64,000 bases of DNA from an uncultured Alphaproteobacteria bacterium (GTDB lineage: Bacteria > Pseudomonadota > Alphaproteobacteria > RF32 > CAG-239). Below are positions 34,648 through 42,979 of the stretch, piece after piece (positions within the stretch are counted from its first letter, which is position 1; each line of letters opens with the position of its first letter). The position numbers were made by a program, and so were the translations under genes. The stretch is taken from the NCBI GenBank assembly GCA_910584385.1, contig CAJUAK010000005.1, positions 62,001 through 126,000 on the forward strand. The letters run 5' to 3'. The notes under the pieces are model-generated. The model did not search any database and was not told the DNA's origin. It saw nothing but the letters and a program-made list of their open reading frames with translations.

Positions 34648-35049
34648 ATGATTAAGCGTTTTTTTACAATGTTTTGCCTTTTAAACCTGGCCGGCTGCGC
34701 ATGGTTTCAAAACCGGACAAACGGTTTGGCACTCAGTGCGGCCGCTAAAGAGGATATTAAAAATATTGTATTAAGCTTAAACATGCTCAAAACGGAAATC
34801 AGATACGATTATGAAAAGGGCCGGAATGTGTCAAAAGGCATCATCTCCGGCCAGCCTTTCGGCTTTTTACCTTGGAATGTTGGCAAGGTTAATGAGCGGA
34901 AATTTTTTATAGAAGTCGGAGAGCTTAGCTATTTGCAATGCGAGGGGCTGCTGGAATCCAAGACAGAAGCGGTTTCTGTCAGCGTTAACGGCATTCCTGA
35001 TGGCTGGTGCGATAATGAAAATGTTATCCGCTGGATATTTAAACGTTAA
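34648..35049 (+). CDS. Lipoprotein with pilin-like C-terminal domain
   Basis: A 133-residue predicted lipoprotein (signal ending LNLAGC). The remainder is not a known lipoprotein family by eye. It resembles the C-terminal part of PilS-type type IV pilins: an SGQPFGFLPWNVG turn, then FFIEVGELSYLQCEGLL with one Cys, VSVSVNGIPDGWC with the second Cys, and a final NVIRWIFKR strand. In pilins these cysteines form the closing disulfide loop. A prepilin cleavage site is absent. It starts nine bases after hydG with AGAGAGG upstream. The similarity is an inference from pattern only. Confidence 0.6.
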   Translation: MIKRFFTMFCLLNLAGCAWFQNRTNGLALSAAAKEDIKNIVLSLNMLKTEIRYDYEKGRNVSKGIISGQPFGFLPWNVGKVNERKFFIEVGELSYLQCEGLLESKTEAVSVSVNGIPDGWCDNENVIRWIFKR

Positions 35050-35050
35050 A

Positions 35051-35084
35051 AAAAAGGCCTCTGAAAACAGAGGCTTTTTTTTTT
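35051..35084. terminator. Bidirectional terminator after the pilin-like lipoprotein gene
   Basis: GCCTCTG-AAAA-CAGAGGC (35057-35074) with A-run before and T-run after on both strands. It separates this operon from the convergent DUF2934 gene. Confidence 0.9.
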
Positions 35085-35096
35085 CAATCTTCAAAT

Positions 35097-35348
35097 TTAT
35101 TTGGATTTTTTAGAAGATGTTTTTTTGCTTGTCGTTGTAGACTTAGAGCATTTTTTCAAAGAAGTGCTGCTGCAAGAAGATGACTTCAGGCTGCCCTTTG
35201 TATTGATATTGTTATAGCTGTTGGAGAGCTGTTGAATAGCCAGGTTCCAGTCGCTGAGGCTGCTGTTGGACTGGCAGCCGTTGTTTTTCCAAATGTAGTA
35301 AGCCGCTTCACGAATTGCGTTTTCATCAAAATTAGAAAATTTGTTCAT
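35097..35348 (-). CDS. DUF2934-like small protein with Ser/Lys-rich tail
   Basis: An 83-residue protein. The first 45 residues match DUF2934 (ENAIREAAYYIWKNNGCQ, then DWNLAIQQL), a short helical family of unknown role. The second half is low complexity, rich in Ser, Thr and Lys with three Cys (SSSCSSTSLKKCSKSTTTS and a KKTSSKKSK end). The ATG at 35348 is preferred because GGAG is seven bases upstream. The basic tail could bind nucleic acid, but this is speculation. Confidence 0.7.
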   Translation of the reverse strand: MNKFSNFDENAIREAAYYIWKNNGCQSNSSLSDWNLAIQQLSNSYNNINTKGSLKSSSCSSTSLKKCSKSTTTSKKTSSKKSK

Positions 35349-35414
35349 AGGAATCTCCATTTAGTAAGTTAATTAATTCGTTCTGAAAATTATAATCAAT
35401 AGTTTAAAAAAATA

Positions 35415-36626
35415 TTAAATACTTAAAATAAATCCAATAAAAATCATGATGAGCAAAAGGGCACCGCACAAAATTATCCAAGGGGAGGATTTTGTTGTTT
35501 GGCGGAGTTTCCAGTCCGCGGCAAAAATGCCTAAATAGCTTACCAGGAACGCGGCGCTTGAAAGGTTTACGATAGAACTGAAATCAAATAAAAAAGTGGC
35601 GGCTAAAATTATGCTTATTGTCAGCAAGTTTCCGTAAGTGCCGTGCTGCCAAAATTTAACCAGATATATTTTAGGCATTGCACCGTGTTCCGCTAAAAAT
35701 TTATTTATGCGGAAAATGCTGAAATATGTGGCATTTGTGCCGGTAATAAAAGCAATGAAAGCCGCCATTGAAACAAGAACATAGCCCGTTTTTCCGAGAA
35801 TCTGCCGAGCAACCAGCGCAATTGCCGTGTCCGGGCTTTTATCAAAAATATTTTGGGGAATATAATGCAATACCACATGTGTCAAAGCAAGATACAGAGC
35901 CATAACGGCGGCAAGTGTCAGAAAAATTCCCCAGGCAATGGTTTTCGCCGGATTTTTAACATCCGCTGAAGCATTGGTTATAACGCCGTAACCGGCGTAG
36001 GCAAAAAAGGTTATGCCAATGCTGCGCCAGAAATCCAATTTATGCGGAGAATCCTTTGCAAAATGATAAGCTTCATCCGAAGAAAAATATGCCGCAGCGA
36101 TTAAAACAACCAGAATGCCGATTTTAAGGGCGACAAGAAGCGTTTCGATTTTTCCGACATCTCCGGCGCCCAGCATATTGACAACTCCCAAAGAAACAAT
36201 TAAAACGCCGCCAAAAACATTTACCCAAAGCGGGGAAGGCGGAAGCCCGTCAAAAAACTCCGAAGCGTATATTCCAAACGATTTTGCCATCATTGATATG
36301 GAAATGGCTGAGGTTAAAACATAAATAAAAGTCAAGCCGTTGGCAATCCAGGGAGACTTGAACGCTAAATGGAAGTAGTCGGTCAATCCGCCGGAATTCG
36401 GGTATGCGCCGGCTAATTTTGCATATGAATATCCGGAAAATAACGCTGCCACCCCGGATATGACAAAAGCCAGGTAAGCGAGGTTTCCGCTTAGCAAAAC
36501 AACTTGCCCCAAAAGTGCAAAAATCCCCGCCCCGACAATGGAACCAATGCCAAGGGAAACAATATCTGTTAAATTCATATCATATTTGCGCTGCATTTCT
36601 TTCTCCATTTTCCATATAGCTCCCAT
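35415..36626 (-). CDS. APC-superfamily amino acid permease
   Basis: A permease of about 403 residues with some twelve hydrophobic helices. The APC start is clear: DIVSLGIGSIVGAGIFALLGQV, followed by AYAKLAGAYPNSGGLTDYFH-like YSYAKLAGAYPNSGGLTDYF and FFAYAGYGVITNASADVKNP. The likely substrate is an amino acid or a related amine, but it cannot be named. The start at 36626 has GAAAGG upstream; 36596 (MQRKYDMNL) with GGAG is equally possible. Upstream frames to 36686 lie in the shared regulatory gap with the divergent U32 gene. Confidence 0.85.
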   Translation of the reverse strand: MGAIWKMEKEMQRKYDMNLTDIVSLGIGSIVGAGIFALLGQVVLLSGNLAYLAFVISGVAALFSGYSYAKLAGAYPNSGGLTDYFHLAFKSPWIANGLTFIYVLTSAISISMMAKSFGIYASEFFDGLPPSPLWVNVFGGVLIVSLGVVNMLGAGDVGKIETLLVALKIGILVVLIAAAYFSSDEAYHFAKDSPHKLDFWRSIGITFFAYAGYGVITNASADVKNPAKTIAWGIFLTLAAVMALYLALTHVVLHYIPQNIFDKSPDTAIALVARQILGKTGYVLVSMAAFIAFITGTNATYFSIFRINKFLAEHGAMPKIYLVKFWQHGTYGNLLTISIILAATFLFDFSSIVNLSSAAFLVSYLGIFAADWKLRQTTKSSPWIILCGALLLIMIFIGFILSI

Positions 36627-36706
36627 TTTCTGCCTTTCAAGTTTCCTGATTGACTTTTGCCGGCTTTCGGAATAATTATGAGGCAATTAGGGATAAGGAT
36701 AAAAAA

Positions 36707-38905
36707 ATGCAGAAAAAAGAACTTTTGGCTCCGGCCGGAGATATTGAAGCAGGCTATGCCGCTTTGCATTATGGGGCAGATGCGGTTTATCTCGGGTTGC
36801 AGCAGTTTTCGGCAAGGGCGACGGCCGTCAATTTTGATGAAACGGCACTTGACCATTTTACGGCTTATGCGCACAGCCTTGGCCGTAAGGTTTATGTTAC
36901 GATTAACACGCTTATTCAGGAATGCGAGCTGGCTGATTTGCTTAAAAGCCTGGATATGTGTTCAAATTACCATGTGGATGGCATCATTGTTCAGGATTTG
37001 GGTGTTGCCGGAATTATTAAAGAAAAATATCCGGAACTGGAACTCCATGCCAGCACGCAAATGGCTGTCCATAATAAAGAAGGCGCCTTGGCTTTGCAAA
37101 AATTCGGATTTAAACGCGTTGTTTTGGCCAGAGAGCTCTCTTTGCGCGAAATCCAAGAAATTTCTGCGCTGCCGGGTTTGGAAACCGAAGCGTTTATTCA
37201 CGGAGCCTTGTGTTATTCATATAGCGGATTATGTTTGTTTTCGGCATTGGAATATGGAAAAAGCGCAAATCGCGGGCAATGCCTTTATCCCTGCCGTTCA
37301 GAATTTGCGGGAGATGACGGCAAAGGGCATTATTTTTCTATGAAAGATATGGCGCTGCAAGGAGATATTTTGAAGATGCCGGTTACGTCCCTGAAAATAG
37401 AGGGGCGCAAGAAAAATGCGCTTTACGTGGCGGCCGTTACGGATTATTACCGGCATATTTTAGACGGACGCGGCTGGGATGAGAAAAAAGAAGAAAACAT
37501 CCGCCAGATTTTTTCCCGCCCTTGGTGCAAATTCCATTTTAACGGCAAAGATAAAAATATTACCGACCGTGATTTTGTGGGACATCGCGGATTGCCTATC
37601 GGGCAAGTTCAGCAATACACGGGAAAAAGCATCATTTTGAAAACGGCGCATGAAATTGCCCGCCATGACGGTATACAAATTGATGTTCCGGGGAAGGAAA
37701 AGCCTTTTGGTTTTTCTTTGCTTAAGCTAAAAGTCAAAGGGAAAGACGCGTTTGAAGCCGCAGCCGGAGAAAATGTGGAAATTACCCTTCCACCCAAACA
37801 CCCGGCTTTGGATTTTGGAGCCGCCGTTTATTTGTCATCTTCCAGCAAAGTTAAAGGCAGTTATGATTATGCCAAACCACGCCTTCAAGAATTTAAGGCC
37901 CGGGAAGGGCTGGATGTTGTGGTCGATATCCGCCCAAAAGAAGTTCTGGCGCGTGCAAAGGGTGTTTCTTATTCTGTTTCAGGCGATTTTGCCCCAGCTC
38001 AAGATGTGTCTAAAACGTGTGAAGCTGTTGAAAAATCTTTTTCTAAAACCGGAGAAACGCCTTTTGAACTTGGGCGCCTGGAAGTAAATAACCCGGGCGG
38101 GCTTTTTGTTCCGGCTTCCTTGCTGAATAATTTGCGCAGAGGCTTATATGCTGCGGTCAGCCGCGATAAAAAGCAGGCAGAGCTTCCCGTAAGCCTGCCG
38201 GTTGCCCATAAGCCGCGAAAGCCGCTAATAAAGGTTGACAAGGCAGAATATCTCTCTTTGCTGAATTTGGATGATTTTGAAGAAATTCTCTTTTTAATGG
38301 ATTTGGAAACGTCTTTGGCAGATTTATCCGCAATTCCTTTTGAAAAATTAAGAATTGCGCTTCCTGCCGTATGCCGTGATACGGAGAAATGGCGCCGGCG
38401 CATAAATGAATTTGCCGCGGCTGGCATAACAAAATGGGAAATTGCCAATTATTGGGGGCTTGAGGCTTTGCCTGAAGGATGCGATATTTCTTTTGACGCG
38501 CCTTTATACATGTTTAATTCGCAAGCCGTTTTACAAGCCAAAAACATGGGCGCCAAAAGGGTATGCCTTCCGATAGAGGCTTCCAGGCAAAATTTGAGCG
38601 CCGTGGCTGAAAAATCCTGCTTGCCGGTTGTTTTCTGCATTTATCAGGATGTGCCTTTATTCACCAGTGCCGTTTGTATCCGCAATAATCCCTGTGCCTC
38701 TTGCGACAGGAAGGAAAAATGGATAAACCTCAGAAAAGACGGAAAATTTTATCAGGCTCTTTCAAAAAATTGCCAGACGATGCTGTTTGAAAAAGAGGCG
38801 CTTGTTCGTGAACCTGATATTAATGCCGATTTTTACCGGTTAGATTTTTGCTATAAAAAATATAAGCCGGAAGAAGTCCTAGAAATTGTCAGAAGGTTCT
38901 TTTAA
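36707..38905 (+). CDS. Peptidase U32 family protein (RlhA-like)
   Basis: A 732-residue member of the U32 family. The N-terminal barrel has ELLAPAGDIEAGYAALHYGADAVYLG and VYVTINTLIQ. The family signature follows: EAFIHGALCYSYSGLCLFS, then SANRGQCLYPCR with cysteines that bind a cluster in relatives. A DUF3656-like region follows IEGRKKNALYVAAVTDYY, and the C-terminus has NNPCASCDRKEKW. In E. coli the DUF3656-containing member RlhA hydroxylates 23S rRNA. That role is a reasonable guess here; the older label of collagenase is weaker. The last 27 bases overlap the sirtuin gene on the other strand. Confidence 0.85.
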   Translation: MQKKELLAPAGDIEAGYAALHYGADAVYLGLQQFSARATAVNFDETALDHFTAYAHSLGRKVYVTINTLIQECELADLLKSLDMCSNYHVDGIIVQDLGVAGIIKEKYPELELHASTQMAVHNKEGALALQKFGFKRVVLARELSLREIQEISALPGLETEAFIHGALCYSYSGLCLFSALEYGKSANRGQCLYPCRSEFAGDDGKGHYFSMKDMALQGDILKMPVTSLKIEGRKKNALYVAAVTDYYRHILDGRGWDEKKEENIRQIFSRPWCKFHFNGKDKNITDRDFVGHRGLPIGQVQQYTGKSIILKTAHEIARHDGIQIDVPGKEKPFGFSLLKLKVKGKDAFEAAAGENVEITLPPKHPALDFGAAVYLSSSSKVKGSYDYAKPRLQEFKAREGLDVVVDIRPKEVLARAKGVSYSVSGDFAPAQDVSKTCEAVEKSFSKTGETPFELGRLEVNNPGGLFVPASLLNNLRRGLYAAVSRDKKQAELPVSLPVAHKPRKPLIKVDKAEYLSLLNLDDFEEILFLMDLETSLADLSAIPFEKLRIALPAVCRDTEKWRRRINEFAAAGITKWEIANYWGLEALPEGCDISFDAPLYMFNSQAVLQAKNMGAKRVCLPIEASRQNLSAVAEKSCLPVVFCIYQDVPLFTSAVCIRNNPCASCDRKEKWINLRKDGKFYQALSKNCQTMLFEKEALVREPDINADFYRLDFCYKKYKPEEVLEIVRRFF

Positions 38906-39595
38906 CAATTCATCTACAAAAGCGGGAACGGTTGTTCCTGCTTTTCCATATATATGCTTGTCAAAATACCAGTTGTTAGAGGTTTCTTCCAAATTAAACT
39001 CATATGTTTTAGCACCGCAAATCTTGGCAATGCGTACAAAGTCGGCTGCAGGGAAAACCACGCCGGAAGTGCCGATAGACAGGAACAAGCCGCAGTTTTT
39101 AAGCAATTCATCAACCTTGTCCATACAGAGTAAATTTTCTCCAAAGAATACAATATTCGGTTTCATCATTCCCTGGATTTGGCAATGGGGACAGACGGTT
39201 TCCGTGTTTACGTCGCCAAAAGTTTCTAAAACCTGCCCACAGTTTAAACAAACGGCCTGGTTGATTTGCCCGTGGATATGACAGATGTTTTGGCTTCCGG
39301 CCTTTTCATGAAGCGTATCGACATTTTGGGTTATGATGTGAACTTCGCCCGGATATTCATTTTGCAAACGGGTTATGGCCAGATGCGCCGCGTTCGGCTT
39401 TGCCCGGTTCAGTTCAGGCTTGAGTTCGTTATAAAAATCATGCACATATTCAGGGTTGCGCTCAAAGGCTTCTATTGTTGCAACATCTTCCACAGGATGG
39501 TTATTCCATAATCCGTTTGAGCTCCGAAAGGTGGATAATCCTGATTCTGCAGAAATTCCTGCACCGGTTAGAATGACAATTGCTGGTTTTGGCAT
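38879..39595 (-). CDS. cobB: NAD-dependent protein deacylase (sirtuin)
   Basis: A 238-residue sirtuin removing acyl groups from lysines using NAD+. The NAD site is VILTGAGISAESGLSTFRS (8-26), with TQNVDTLHEKAG and the catalytic His in CHIHGQIN. The structural zinc ligands are CLNCGQ and CPHCQ, and GTSGVVFPA is typical. At the acyl-pocket motif it reads FYNEL, where E. coli CobB has FYNAR. The Tyr is kept but the Arg that favours succinyl-lysine is Leu. It is probably a deacetylase. The single gene overlaps the U32 gene tail to tail. Confidence 0.9.
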   Translation of the reverse strand: MPKPAIVILTGAGISAESGLSTFRSSNGLWNNHPVEDVATIEAFERNPEYVHDFYNELKPELNRAKPNAAHLAITRLQNEYPGEVHIITQNVDTLHEKAGSQNICHIHGQINQAVCLNCGQVLETFGDVNTETVCPHCQIQGMMKPNIVFFGENLLCMDKVDELLKNCGLFLSIGTSGVVFPAADFVRIAKICGAKTYEFNLEETSNNWYFDKHIYGKAGTTVPAFVDELLKEPSDNF

Positions 39596-39674
39596 GCTGT
39601 TCCGCTCCTATTTAGCCTTTTTTAATCTCTTTAGGCTATTAACATATAAAATAGTAAATTTTGAGTAAAACAAC

Positions 39675-40292
39675 ATGACTTACAAAGTGATATTTATTGA
39701 TTGGTTTAACACGCTTAGCTCCTCGCTTTTTTATGATAACTGCGGGGAAGATGATTTGTGCGGCTATTTCAGAAAGCATACGTTCCAAGACAATGAAGAA
39801 ATGCTTGAAGCATGGCTGGTCGGGAAAAAAAGCCGCGTAGATGTCGTTTCTGCTTTTGCCAGGAATAAATCCGAACAAAAAAAGGCACTGTCTCTTTTGA
39901 AAAAAAGCTGTGAAAACATGACGTTTGACCGGGAAACCTATTTGCCGCTCATTCAAAAAATCAGAAAAAAAGGCGTTAAGGTTGTTATAGCGACAGATAA
40001 TATGGATGTTTTTACAGATTATGTTGTTCCGGCATTAAAGCTCCGCAACTATTTTGATGAAATCATCTCTTCCAATATTCTCGGCTGCCAGAAAATGGAT
40101 ATTGAAAACGGGAAATTAATATTTTTTGACAGCTTTTTGAAAAACAATAAAATTTCCTATAGCGAAGCTTTGGTCATTGACGATAGTTTTCAAACATCTA
40201 TCAGCTGTCAAAAATGCGGGTTGCCGGTTTGGCCGGTAAAAAAAGCGGAAGATGTGGAATATATTTTAAGAAAGCTTGCGGAAGAGATTTAA
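39675..40292 (+). CDS. HAD-superfamily protein with altered catalytic motif
   Basis: A 205-residue HAD-fold protein. Motif I reads FIDWFNTL, so the nucleophile Asp remains but the second Asp of DxDxT is Phe. Motif II is VVIATDN, and motif IV is ALVIDDSFQTS. Between them lies a helical cap. Loss of the general acid/base Asp makes ordinary phosphatase activity doubtful. It may be a slow hydrolase, another HAD reaction or a binding protein. It ends 40 bases before the proline iminopeptidase gene, on the same strand. Confidence 0.75.
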   Translation: MTYKVIFIDWFNTLSSSLFYDNCGEDDLCGYFRKHTFQDNEEMLEAWLVGKKSRVDVVSAFARNKSEQKKALSLLKKSCENMTFDRETYLPLIQKIRKKGVKVVIATDNMDVFTDYVVPALKLRNYFDEIISSNILGCQKMDIENGKLIFFDSFLKNNKISYSEALVIDDSFQTSISCQKCGLPVWPVKKAEDVEYILRKLAEEI

Positions 40293-40332
40293 TTCAACTA
40301 ACATTTTCCTTATTAGATGTAAGGAGAATGAT

Positions 40333-41259
40333 ATGTTTTGGAATAAGTGGTTTGAGCCTAAGGCTTTTAATCAGGGATATCTGCCGGAAAAAGACGGGCA
40401 TAAAGTTTATTTTGCAGAATACGGAAATCCGAGAGGCTTTCCGGTTTTGGTTCTGCATGGCGGTCCGGGCGGCTGTTTCAAAGCAAAACATGTTAAAGTA
40501 TTTGATTTAAAAAAATACCGGGTTATCGGGTTTGACCAAAGGGGATGCGGAAAATCGCACCCGTTGGGGCAGTGGCAAAAAAATACGGTTCAAGATACGT
40601 TGGATGATATTGACCGTTTGCTCGAACATCTTGAAATCTATGAAAAAATCATTATCCGCGGCGGTTCTTGGGGTTCTACTTTAGCACTGCTTTTTGCTGA
40701 GAGGCATCCTGAAAAGGTCAAAAAACTTTTGCTTTCTCAGATTTTTCTGGCCGATGAAGCAAGCAAAAAATGGGAAGAGGAGGGCACGACCTGGTTTTAT
40801 CCGGATATCTGGGAACAAATAAAAAGCAAAGTGCGCGGCGGTTACAGCGTTGGCGAATATTATGCGCGGCTGATTAATACGGGTGAAGCGCAAAAACAGA
40901 TTAAAGCGATTTCATATTTGGGCAGCTATGAAAGAATTTTAGGAAGTTTGGATCCTAAAATAGAAAATAAAGCAATAGATGAATATATTGTTGCAAGTAA
41001 CAGAATATACATAAATTATCTCGCAAACTCTTTTTATCTAAAAGAAAATCAAATTATGAAAAATATCAAAAAAATCTCTTCTGTGCCAACGCTTATTGTC
41101 CATAACCGGCTTGATTTTGTTTGCCCGCCGGAGGGGGCTTTCCGGCTGCATAAAGCGTTAGCCCAATCACGTTTGGTTATCGTTCCGGACAAGGGGCATG
41201 TCAGCAAGAAATTATATCAGGCGATTGCTAAGGAAATAAAAAAAGAGTTGGAGAATTAG
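40333..41259 (+). CDS. pip: Proline iminopeptidase (alpha/beta hydrolase, S33)
   Basis: A 308-residue cytosolic peptidase removing N-terminal proline. Segments: VLVLHGGPGGCFKAKH (oxyanion loop), VIGFDQRGCGKSHP, and the nucleophile elbow IRGGSWGSTLALLFAERHP. The acid Asp is in HNRLDFVCPP and the catalytic His in PDKGHVS. These match the prolyl aminopeptidase family and its usual length. AAGGAG is seven bases before the ATG at 40333. It begins a run of closely spaced genes reaching tldE: the phosphatase ATG is two bases after this stop. Confidence 0.88.
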   Translation: MFWNKWFEPKAFNQGYLPEKDGHKVYFAEYGNPRGFPVLVLHGGPGGCFKAKHVKVFDLKKYRVIGFDQRGCGKSHPLGQWQKNTVQDTLDDIDRLLEHLEIYEKIIIRGGSWGSTLALLFAERHPEKVKKLLLSQIFLADEASKKWEEEGTTWFYPDIWEQIKSKVRGGYSVGEYYARLINTGEAQKQIKAISYLGSYERILGSLDPKIENKAIDEYIVASNRIYINYLANSFYLKENQIMKNIKKISSVPTLIVHNRLDFVCPPEGAFRLHKALAQSRLVIVPDKGHVSKKLYQAIAKEIKKELEN

Positions 41260-41261
41260 CA

Positions 41262-41840
41262 ATGGATTTTTATATCTTTCGCCATGGGCAAAGCACGTAT
41301 AACCTGGCAGGGCGCACGCAGGGGCAGACAAATGCTTCCGTTTTGACGGATCAGGGAAAAGAGCAGGCACGGAAAGTTGGGCAAAAGCTTGTTGGAAAAG
41401 GAATTGGGCTTTTAATTACATCTCCCTTAACAAGGGCTGTGCAAACAGTTAATTTGGCTAATGAATATCTAAAGCTTCCCATTGTGGAAGACAAGCGTTT
41501 TATTGAAGTCAATGTTGGGGAGATCGAGGGGCTTCATTATACGGAAATACAGGAAAAATTCGGAGAAAAGTACCAACAATGGCGAAGTTCGTCTCCGCTT
41601 TATGAAGATATTAAGTTTGAGGGCGGCGAAACCAAAAGACAGGTAAGAGAGCGCGTTTTTTCAGGGTTGAATGAATATGCGGAAAATAAAAGCTATGCCG
41701 CTATTGGAATATCTTCCCATGGCATTATGTTAGAGCAGGTGCTCTTATCGCTTAATCATAATAATGTTAAAGTTGAAAATGGCGCTGTTTTGCATATTGA
41801 AAATAAAAACGGGCAATGGCTGTTTAGGGAGTTGTTTTGA
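41262..41840 (+). CDS. Histidine phosphatase family protein
   Basis: A 192-residue phosphoglycerate-mutase-like phosphatase. The phospho-histidine motif FRHGQSTYN is at residues 5-13, followed by LLITSPLTRAVQT and the second His in GISSHGIML. The acid Glu lies in the FIEVNVGEIEGL block. Its substrate (sugar phosphate, nucleotide or protein) cannot be inferred. Its TGA overlaps the ATG of the 78-residue gene (TGATG), so the two are translationally coupled. Confidence 0.88.
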   Translation: MDFYIFRHGQSTYNLAGRTQGQTNASVLTDQGKEQARKVGQKLVGKGIGLLITSPLTRAVQTVNLANEYLKLPIVEDKRFIEVNVGEIEGLHYTEIQEKFGEKYQQWRSSSPLYEDIKFEGGETKRQVRERVFSGLNEYAENKSYAAIGISSHGIMLEQVLLSLNHNNVKVENGAVLHIENKNGQWLFRELF

Positions 41841-42076
41841 TGATAAATAATAATGATGTTTCCCAACAAGTTGAAAATGCTTATTTTATAATGCTTTCTC
41901 TTTGTCGTGAACTGTATCTGTGCGTTGGCCGTAATCCTGAAAAATCTGAGGAATATTTGGCAAAAACGGCTGCACTGAAAAAAGATATGCGCTATTTGGA
42001 TAAGCCGCAGCTTATCGCAAAAGCACAACAGGTTTACGCACCACAGTTGAAAAAATTGTTAGGAAAAAAAATATGA
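41840..42076 (+). CDS. Small protein preceding the zeta-type kinase; candidate antitoxin
   Basis: A 78-residue, probably all-helical protein (VENAYFIMLSLCRELYLCVG, then SEEYLAKTAALKKDMRYLD and LIAKAQQVYAPQLKKLLGKK). No helix-turn-helix or known epsilon/PezA pattern was recognised. It starts at TGATG inside the phosphatase stop and ends with ATGA inside the kinase start, so it is coupled to both. The size, gene order and coupling fit an antitoxin made just before its toxin. This is inferred from position, and the protein itself is unrecognised. Confidence 0.65.
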   Translation: MINNNDVSQQVENAYFIMLSLCRELYLCVGRNPEKSEEYLAKTAALKKDMRYLDKPQLIAKAQQVYAPQLKKLLGKKI

Positions 42077-42975
42077 CTGATTTAAAACGTTTTGAATTAG
42101 ATGAAGCACAACATCAGAAATGGTTTGAAGATGTTATTCTTCCTCAATTTGCAGAAGGGAAAGAAACTGCAAAAGTTCCAACTTTTGTTTTACTTACAGG
42201 ACAGCCTGGCGCTGGAAAAACTTATTCTTCCTTCAGATATGCGCAAAGTATGGAAAGTGAGCCCATCCGTTTTGGCGCTGATGATTTAAGGCTGCTTTTG
42301 CCTTATGCAATGGATGCTATGAGAGAGGATGAGCAGAATTACCCATTTTTAACTAAAAAAGATGCCGGATTGGCAAGGGAAAAGCTTGTTGATTATGCAC
42401 TTGCTCATAAAAAGAATATTTTGGTGGAAAGCATCCTTGCTAATCCTGAAGATTGGAAAATGGGAACATTGTTAAAAGCTAAAAAAGCAGGCTACAAGGT
42501 TGAATGCGCCGTTTTAGGCGTCCATAGGCATTTAAGCGAAGTCTCTATATTTTCCAGATATGAAGAACAAAAAGCAATTACAGGCTATGGGTTCGCCCCT
42601 ACTTTGGATGTTCATGACAAAGCTTATACGCTTCTGCCGGATATAACGGGAAAAATGTTGCAAAACGGCATTGCTGATGCTCTAAGCATTTATAACAGAG
42701 AATTTAAATGCTTTTATGACAGCAGAGTCGAAAAAGGGCAATCTCCCCAATTGGAAGTGATGAAAGCTATTGGACGGTCAAGAAACAGCTCTCTTAATTA
42801 TGATGAAATGTGCAATGTGGCAGTAAAATGGGATATGGTGCTTGAAAGTATGGCAAAACGTGGCGCAAGCAGAGATGAAATAGAAAAAGTCCAAATGTTA
42901 AAGGCGAATTTTAAGAAAGATACGGCTATTTGTTTTACTCCGGCTTATCGTTATAATTTTAAAGGAAAAGAGTAG
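42073..42975 (+). CDS. Zeta-toxin family kinase
   Basis: A 300-residue P-loop protein of the zeta/PezT type. Walker A LLTGQPGAGKTYSS is at residues 41-53. IRFGADDLRLLLPYAMDAM corresponds to the substrate-binding block after the first strand, and ILVESILANPEDWKMGTLLKAKKAGY to the usual nvlvEgT...p segment. Zeta toxins phosphorylate UDP-N-acetylglucosamine and block wall synthesis; some relatives act on other small molecules. A C-terminal half of about 120 residues, outside the kinase core, is not recognised. It overlaps the small upstream gene by four bases and ends four bases before tldD. Confidence 0.8.
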   Translation: MTDLKRFELDEAQHQKWFEDVILPQFAEGKETAKVPTFVLLTGQPGAGKTYSSFRYAQSMESEPIRFGADDLRLLLPYAMDAMREDEQNYPFLTKKDAGLAREKLVDYALAHKKNILVESILANPEDWKMGTLLKAKKAGYKVECAVLGVHRHLSEVSIFSRYEEQKAITGYGFAPTLDVHDKAYTLLPDITGKMLQNGIADALSIYNREFKCFYDSRVEKGQSPQLEVMKAIGRSRNSSLNYDEMCNVAVKWDMVLESMAKRGASRDEIEKVQMLKANFKKDTAICFTPAYRYNFKGKE

Positions 42976-42979
42976 AATA

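Noticed and set aside
36657..37343. A 228-codon plus-strand frame inside the U32 gene
   Set aside because: It is a +1 shadow of well-conserved U32 sequence, rich in Trp, Arg and Cys, with no recognisable domain.
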